A stretch of 7,408 bases of DNA from Bacillota bacterium (GTDB lineage: Bacteria; Bacillota; Clostridia; Saccharofermentanales; DTU023), in NCBI GenBank assembly GCA_023388605.1, contig JAEWFX010000048.1, positions 1 through 7,408 on the forward strand, read 5' to 3'. The notes under the pieces were generated by a model that did no database searches, was not told the origin of the DNA, and was given only the letters and a program-made list of their open reading frames with translations. The number at the start of each line of letters is the position of its first letter. The stretch's first letter is position 1. Shown piece by piece: positions 6,928 through 7,408 of the stretch. The translations under genes and the position numbers were made by a program.

Positions 6928-7408
6928 ATGATTATTGATCTTCTTTTAGTAGGAACAGTTATCGGTGTTGTCACCATGGGTTGGTTCAGAGGAGCGCTGC
7001 GTATGGTAGCAGGTCTATTTGTTGCTACGATTTCTTTTGTGGTCGCAGGTCTCTTGACCAGTCGTGTCACAGAATTATTGACAACTCTATTAGTCAGTGA
7101 TTCTAGTAGGGCACAGATGGTAAATAAAGTTGTCACTTCACAGCAGAATCAGCAATCCACCAATCAGATTTTGAGCGATCTCGGCATCGTACCGCAGCTG
7201 CAGCAAAACTTGATCGTGCATGCTCAGCCGAGCAGTAGTGTGCCAGAACAATTTGCCAAAAGTCTTGTCGACGGCATAGCTCATAACTTCATCGGCATAC
7301 TGGTCTTTATATTTTTGTTTATTGCTATAAATTTTGGACTTAATTTGTTTTTGAACTCAGCTAGCAGTTTCCTGAACAAAATGCCATTAGTAGGTTTTGC
7401 CAATCGTA
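6928..7408 (+). CDS. CvpA family membrane protein, 3' partial
   Basis: The reading frame is open from the ATG at 6928 to the window end (160 residues visible, stop not reached). It resembles the CvpA family (named for colicin V production in E. coli), small integral membrane proteins of poorly known function. Seen: TM1 (about 2-20) followed by the family-like GWFRGALR turn, TM2 (about 24-44), a 75-residue polar segment (45-120) containing a Gln/Ser/Asn-rich run (70-80), TM3 (about 121-142), then NKMPLVGFANR (150-160). That last stretch matches the conserved N-K-P-L-G-N-R pattern that precedes the last helix in CvpA proteins, so perhaps 20-60 residues are missing. It starts 8 bases after the LCP stop and is probably co-transcribed with it. 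The family call rests on topology and these two motifs. An unrelated small membrane protein is the alternative. Confidence 0.72.
   Translation, partial: MIIDLLLVGTVIGVVTMGWFRGALRMVAGLFVATISFVVAGLLTSRVTELLTTLLVSDSSRAQMVNKVVTSQQNQQSTNQILSDLGIVPQLQQNLIVHAQPSSSVPEQFAKSLVDGIAHNFIGILVFIFLFIAINFGLNLFLNSASSFLNKMPLVGFANR

Noticed and set aside
6678..7136. 152-codon antisense reading frame across the LCP end and CvpA start
   Set aside because: It overlaps two well-supported + strand genes, has no recognisable domain and reads like the shadow of their codon pattern.
1..7408. Mobile element, CRISPR array, tRNA or toxin-antitoxin genes
   Set aside because: I looked for spaced repeats, transposase motifs, cloverleaf structures and paired small genes on both strands and saw none. 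The coding density and style are uniform, with no sign of recent transfer.

Overview
The window is a tightly packed, single-strand (+) stretch of bacterial chromosome with six protein genes. The first is cut by the left edge and the last by the right edge. Gene content points to a low-to-moderate GC Gram-positive bacterium, most likely in the Clostridia. The reasons are a LytR-CpsA-Psr (LCP) wall-polymer ligase, a heterodimeric ABC exporter pair of the type common in Firmicutes, a DUF4364 winged-helix protein (a family I know essentially from Clostridia), and purine-rich Shine-Dalgarno sites before most starts. I cannot name a genus. I see no RNA gene, CRISPR array, insertion sequence or phage gene.

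Left half (1-3961): two adjacent half-size ABC exporters 2 bases apart, followed by a DUF4364 gene that overlaps the second exporter's stop codon. The two exporters carry complementary defects. The first has Asp in place of the catalytic Glu after Walker B. The second has LSTGE in place of LSGGQ. This is the signature of an asymmetric heterodimer with one working and one degenerate ATP site. The DUF4364 gene is translationally coupled to the exporter and could be its regulator.

A gap of 80 bases (3962-4041) is the only real intergenic space. A plausible sigma-A-type promoter lies just before it, inside the end of the DUF4364 gene.

Right half (4042-7408): galE, then an LCP-family protein with unusual tails on both sides of its membrane helix, then the start of a CvpA-family membrane protein. 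Gaps here are 8-10 bases. GalE supplies UDP-galactose and, judging from a small gatekeeper residue, perhaps UDP-GalNAc. LCP proteins attach finished polymers to peptidoglycan, so these two plausibly work on the same cell-surface glycopolymer. The link of CvpA to them is positional only.

Most of the window is recognisable housekeeping or envelope biology. I did not find a convincing new system. The most unusual points are the bipolar charged tails of the LCP protein, the predicted relaxed specificity of GalE, and the coupling of DUF4364 to an asymmetric exporter.
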